DNA from: Planotetraspora mira
GTDB lineage: Bacteria; Actinomycetota; Actinomycetes; Streptosporangiales; Streptosporangiaceae
DNA: 64,000 bases
Assembly (NCBI RefSeq): GCF_016863275.1
Contig: NZ_BOOO01000039.1
Span: 62,001 to 126,000, forward strand
Direction of reading: 5' to 3'
Below the pieces are notes generated by a model. The model was not told the DNA's origin. It made no database searches and worked only from the letters and a program-made list of their open reading frames with translations. Shown here piece by piece: positions 61,097 through 64,000 of the stretch; within the stretch, counting starts at the first letter, position 1; each line of letters begins with the position of its first letter. Both the position numbers and the translations under genes were made by a program.

Positions 61097-62506
61097 TCAG
61101 GCACCGGGAACCGTGTCGACCCAGGAGGTCGACGCCGTGCGGTAGCCGTTGACCCGGTTGACCACTTCGCTGGGCGCGACGACCTCGTTCTTCGCGTGGT
61201 AGAACCAGTCGACCTGCTGCACGTACGTGCGCGGGGTCGAACTGCCGATCTGGCCGCCGCTGATGAACCACAGGTTGAAGTTCACCGACTGCACGGTCTC
61301 GGGGTAGTAGACGCCGCCGTGCTCCGCGAACAGCGCGCCGTCGATGTAGTACTTGATCGTGCCGCCGGAGACCTGCAGCACCAGGTCGTGCCAGCCGTCG
61401 TAGCTCTGGCGGACCTCACCGTGGACGTTGACGGCCAGCCAGGGTTCGTTCTGGTAGGTCTCCCACGACGTGGCGTACATGATGCTGGACGGCTCGCCCC
61501 AGCCTCCGTTGGGCAGGTACTCGAAGTCCTGCTCACTGTAGTCCGGGTCGAGGTCGCGGTTGAGTGGTGTGATGGTGAAGAAGGTCTCCACGATGGCGTC
61601 GCCGTCCGGACCGCTGACGGGGGCGTCGGAGAACTTCACCCGGGCGGCGTAGGTGCCCTCGAGGAACTTGCGCTGGTTGAGCACCTCCGACTGCTGCGTG
61701 CCCGAACCGGTGCCGTCGGTGACCGACTTGAGTTGCAGCGCCTTGTTGGAGCCGGAGACGACCGGGAAGGAGATGTTCTCCTTGGGCCAGGAGGCGCCGG
61801 GGATGCCGGGGCCGCCCTGGTTCGTACGGATGATCCAATTGTGCGCGTTGATCCGCGTGTCGTTGGCGTCGGTGTAGGTGAAGTCGTCGAAGACGACTCC
61901 GGCGTTGCCGCCGGTGGGCGGGGGACTGGGCGACGTGGTCGGTGTCGGCGTCGGCGTCGGATCGCCGCCCGCCGGGGCGTCGCCCCAGACGAGTGCGCCG
62001 TTCTGGTAGGCGGTCACCTTGGACCAGTCCGCGTAGGTGGTCCTGGACGAGCTGAAGGAGTAGTCGTCGCTCTGCGTGATCCGCTGCCAGTCGGCCCGGT
62101 AGAACCGCAACTGCAGGTCGCTCGTCTGGGCGCCGGGAGCGAGCGAACCCGCGGTGAAGCCCACCTCCAGGTACCGGTCGGCGGTCGCCGTACCGGGGGA
62201 GATCGTGCCGAACGTGCCGGTCACGGTCGAGCAGGAGACCACCGCCCACGAGCAGGCGAAGCGGTACTGCTGCGTGGGCGAGTCGGCCTTGAAGTAGTAG
62301 CGGATCTTCACCGAGCTGAGCGGCACGGCCGTGGTGCCGCTGTTGACGAGGTTGAACCACGGCTCGACCTGGTCCGCCGTGGCTCCGGCGGCGCTCGTCT
62401 TGTACTGGACGCGGAGTGAGGTCGCGGCGTCGGCCGGGAGGGCGGCCACGCCGATGAGGGCGAGGGCGGACACGAGTCCGCCGGCTAACCACTTCTTGCT
62501 GGACAC
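61097..62506 (-). CDS. Secreted CBM3-GH16 polysaccharide hydrolase
   Basis: 469 residues from GTG at 62506, preceded by AAAGGA. Signal peptide SSKKWLAGGLVSALALIGVAALPADAA; CBM3 at about 28-175 (LRVQYKTSAAGATADQVEPWFNLVNSGTTAVPLSSVKIRYYF... LQLRFYRADWQRITQSDDYSFSSSRTTYADWSKVTAYQNGALVWG); Pro/Thr linker (DPTPTPTPTTSPSPPPTGG); GH16-like lectin-fold catalytic domain about 200-445 with EQDFEYLP, the ExDxE catalytic motif. CBM3 binds crystalline cellulose or chitin-like surfaces. GH16 activity could be beta-glucanase, but the family is broad and the substrate is not set. Confidence 0.85.
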   Translation of the reverse strand: MSSKKWLAGGLVSALALIGVAALPADAATSLRVQYKTSAAGATADQVEPWFNLVNSGTTAVPLSSVKIRYYFKADSPTQQYRFACSWAVVSCSTVTGTFGTISPGTATADRYLEVGFTAGSLAPGAQTSDLQLRFYRADWQRITQSDDYSFSSSRTTYADWSKVTAYQNGALVWGDAPAGGDPTPTPTPTTSPSPPPTGGNAGVVFDDFTYTDANDTRINAHNWIIRTNQGGPGIPGASWPKENISFPVVSGSNKALQLKSVTDGTGSGTQQSEVLNQRKFLEGTYAARVKFSDAPVSGPDGDAIVETFFTITPLNRDLDPDYSEQDFEYLPNGGWGEPSSIMYATSWETYQNEPWLAVNVHGEVRQSYDGWHDLVLQVSGGTIKYYIDGALFAEHGGVYYPETVQSVNFNLWFISGGQIGSSTPRTYVQQVDWFYHAKNEVVAPSEVVNRVNGYRTASTSWVDTVPGA

Positions 62507-62558
62507 TTTCGTCCTTTCCTTGGGTGTGGTCCCCCGTGGTCTGGCGGTCCCCCGTGGC

Positions 62559-63845
62559 CTATGGGATGAACGGCCCGACCCGGACACCCTGGGCTTCCAG
62601 CCGGGCCAGGTGCGGGTGGAGTCGCTGAAGGAAGTCGGGGTAGTCGCCCGCGGAACCCCAGGCGACCTCGGCGAACGCGCAGAGCCGGGGAAAGGCCTGG
62701 CGCTCCACATCGGAGGGGGTGGGCATGTACTCGGTCCAGAGCTGGGCCTGGACGCCGAGGATCCGCCCGTCGGCCCGCTCGGGGGCGGCAGGAGGGTCGA
62801 AGTGGTAGGCCTCGGAGAGCGACAGCACCCGGTCGGGCGCGAACGGCCCCGGCTCCAGGACCGGCGGGTAGTCGAGGTACGTGCGCAGGTGGGGGGCGAG
62901 GACGACGTCCCTGCCCTCCAGCGTCGCCTGTGGACCGCTCTCCTCGTCGAGCCAGGTCATCGTGGTCGCGCCCGGCGGGCCGTCGGCCTTCTCGTACCAG
63001 TAGACGAGCTTCCTGCCGCGGGCGGCGAGGTGCTCGGCCATCCGGGAGGTGATCCAGGCCCGCGCCGCGTGCGCGCCCGGCAGGCCGAGCTCGCGGATGC
63101 GCTCCTGGGCCCGCGGCGTGCGCTCCCACTCCCCCGGCAGACACTCGTCGCCGCCGACGTGCACGTAGTCGTCGGGGAACAGCTCGACGACCTCGTCCAG
63201 CACGTCGTGGAAGAAGGCGATCGTGGACTCCTCCAGGTTGAGGGTGTGCTCGCTGATCCCCCACCGGTCCCAGACGCCGAGCCGCCTGCCCGGGTCGTTG
63301 CCCAGGTGCGGGTAGGCGGCGAGCGCGGCCTGGACGTGCCCGGGCAGCCCGATCTCCGGGACGACGCGGACGAACCTGTCGGCCGCGTACGAGACGATCT
63401 CGTGGATGTCGTCATGGGTGTAGTGGTCGCCGGTGACCTCGGTGAGCCGGGGATACCGCTTGATCTCCAGGCGCCAGCCCTGGTCGTCGGTCAGATGCAG
63501 CTGCAGCACGTTCAGCTTGAGCTCGGCGATCAGATCGATCAGCCGCAACACGAATTCCTTGGGCATGAAGTGCCGGGCGACGTCGAGCATCACGCCGCGC
63601 CAGCCGAAGCGCGGACCGTCCTCGATCGTCCCGTACGGCACGGCCGCGCCGAGCTGCCGCAGGGTCTGTCTGCCGTAGAACTCGCCGACGGGCCCGCCGG
63701 CGGCCAGATCGATCACGCCGTCGGAGACGCTCAGGCGGTACCCCTCCGGTCCCAGGTCACGATCATGCGACAGCAGTACGGCACTGTCCGCGTACGTGAC
63801 GAAGCCCCCGAGGACGGCCAGTTCCCTCGGCCGCGGAATGATCAC
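62559..63845 (-). CDS. GH20 beta-N-acetylhexosaminidase
   Basis: 428 residues from GTG at 63845, nine bases after GGAGGG. GH20b N-domain (1-75: VIIPRPRELAVLGGFV... GYRLSVSDGVIDLAAGGPVGEFYGRQTLRQL) and catalytic barrel (about 80-420): GWRGVMLDVARHFMPKEFVLRLIDLIAELKLNVLQLHLTDDQGWRLEIKRYPRLTEV, PEIGLPGHVQAALAAYP, HVGGDECLPGEW (the D-E catalytic pair) and LGVQAQLWTEYM. No signal peptide, so intracellular. Directly downstream of an ABC sugar permease on the same strand and 53 bp from the GH16 gene. Confidence 0.92.
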   Translation of the reverse strand: MIIPRPRELAVLGGFVTYADSAVLLSHDRDLGPEGYRLSVSDGVIDLAAGGPVGEFYGRQTLRQLGAAVPYGTIEDGPRFGWRGVMLDVARHFMPKEFVLRLIDLIAELKLNVLQLHLTDDQGWRLEIKRYPRLTEVTGDHYTHDDIHEIVSYAADRFVRVVPEIGLPGHVQAALAAYPHLGNDPGRRLGVWDRWGISEHTLNLEESTIAFFHDVLDEVVELFPDDYVHVGGDECLPGEWERTPRAQERIRELGLPGAHAARAWITSRMAEHLAARGRKLVYWYEKADGPPGATTMTWLDEESGPQATLEGRDVVLAPHLRTYLDYPPVLEPGPFAPDRVLSLSEAYHFDPPAAPERADGRILGVQAQLWTEYMPTPSDVERQAFPRLCAFAEVAWGSAGDYPDFLQRLHPHLARLEAQGVRVGPFIP

Positions 63846-63919
63846 GTTGAGATTCCCTCCAGGCAGGATTGACGAGCGGCCCGGCGGTGGGCCGCACGAT
63901 GACACACGAGCGGGGCGGC

Positions 63920-64000
63920 TCAGCCCTTGACGGCGCCGGCGATGAATCCGGTGGTCACGCGGCGCTGCAGGACCAGGAAGATGAGCAGGACCGGCACCAT
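63920..64000 (-). CDS. Carbohydrate ABC transporter permease, MalG type (3' end only)
   Basis: The last 26 codons on the minus strand read MVPVLLIFLVLQRRVTTGFIAGAVKG and stop. PVLLIFLxxQRxxxxGxxAGAVKG is the conserved C-terminus of binding-protein-dependent sugar permeases (MalG/LacG, DasC, NgcG). The gene continues beyond the window edge. It is followed by the GH20 gene, so the transporter probably imports GlcNAc-containing oligosaccharides for it. Confidence 0.8.
   Translation of the reverse strand: MVPVLLIFLVLQRRVTTGFIAGAVKG

Overview
The window is a chromosomal segment of a high-GC Gram-positive actinomycete. The GC-rich codon use, the SARP/AfsR-type regulator, the Gly/Pro/Arg-rich IF-2, menaquinone synthesis (MenA), a KstR2-like regulator and the secreted polysaccharidase complement fit a filamentous member of the Streptosporangiales (Streptosporangium / Nonomuraea / Microbispora type). 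That placement is an inference from style; no rRNA or tRNA gene lies in the window.

Layout. 1-3317: a sugar-acid operon (KdgD-type dehydratase, glucarate dehydratase, an unknown CxxC protein). 3333-8147: a large SARP-ATPase-TPR regulator and a 14-TM MFS exporter. 8140-11610: DUF402 protein, RNase J and DapA. 11865-21784: an accessory block of regulators and small enzymes (GntR/UTRA, RadC, a tandem double-GntR protein, a GlxA/DJ-1 pair, an MmpS-like protein, a diiron R2-like protein, a divergent EamA exporter/MocR pair, a divergent 32-residue peptide/CGNR pair, a GNAT enzyme). 22056-40475: a conserved housekeeping block, mostly on the minus strand: menA, then proS, a DUF4439 pair on the plus strand, rimP-nusA-ylxR-infB-DUF503-rbfA-nrnA-truB-ribF, rpsO-pnp-M16 peptidase, dapB. 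40632-48943: membrane protein, secreted serine protease, short Hsp70, ferredoxin-NADP reductase, aldolase-like protein, CutC. 48996-56445: GNAT, GntR/UTRA, SDR, LOG-like protein, an insertion-sequence scar, and a WYL regulator divergent from a DinB-like protein. 56512-64000: glycan utilisation (GH3, secreted CBM3-GH16, GH20, the end of a sugar ABC permease) with a PhoD phosphatase and a KstR2-like/AlkD pair.

Regulatory DNA is unusually legible. Perfect or near-perfect inverted repeats sit in front of the CGNR, MocR, GntR, WYL, KstR2-like, SDR and GH3 genes, so several small regulator-plus-target units can be proposed directly. Tandem hairpins separate rpsO from pnp, matching the known autoregulated processing site of this operon in other bacteria.

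The most unusual feature is a family of 53-bp-period repeats in two separate intergenic arrays (21802-21976 and, inverted, 30293-30463). Each unit has a conserved 20-bp core, CGTGATCATGCACAGGTTCG, and a second block, TGACCTGC, 33 bp further on. Exact core copies occur at both loci, 8.5 kb apart. I do not recognise this element; the 53-bp spacing is close to five helical turns, which would place all sites on one face of the DNA.
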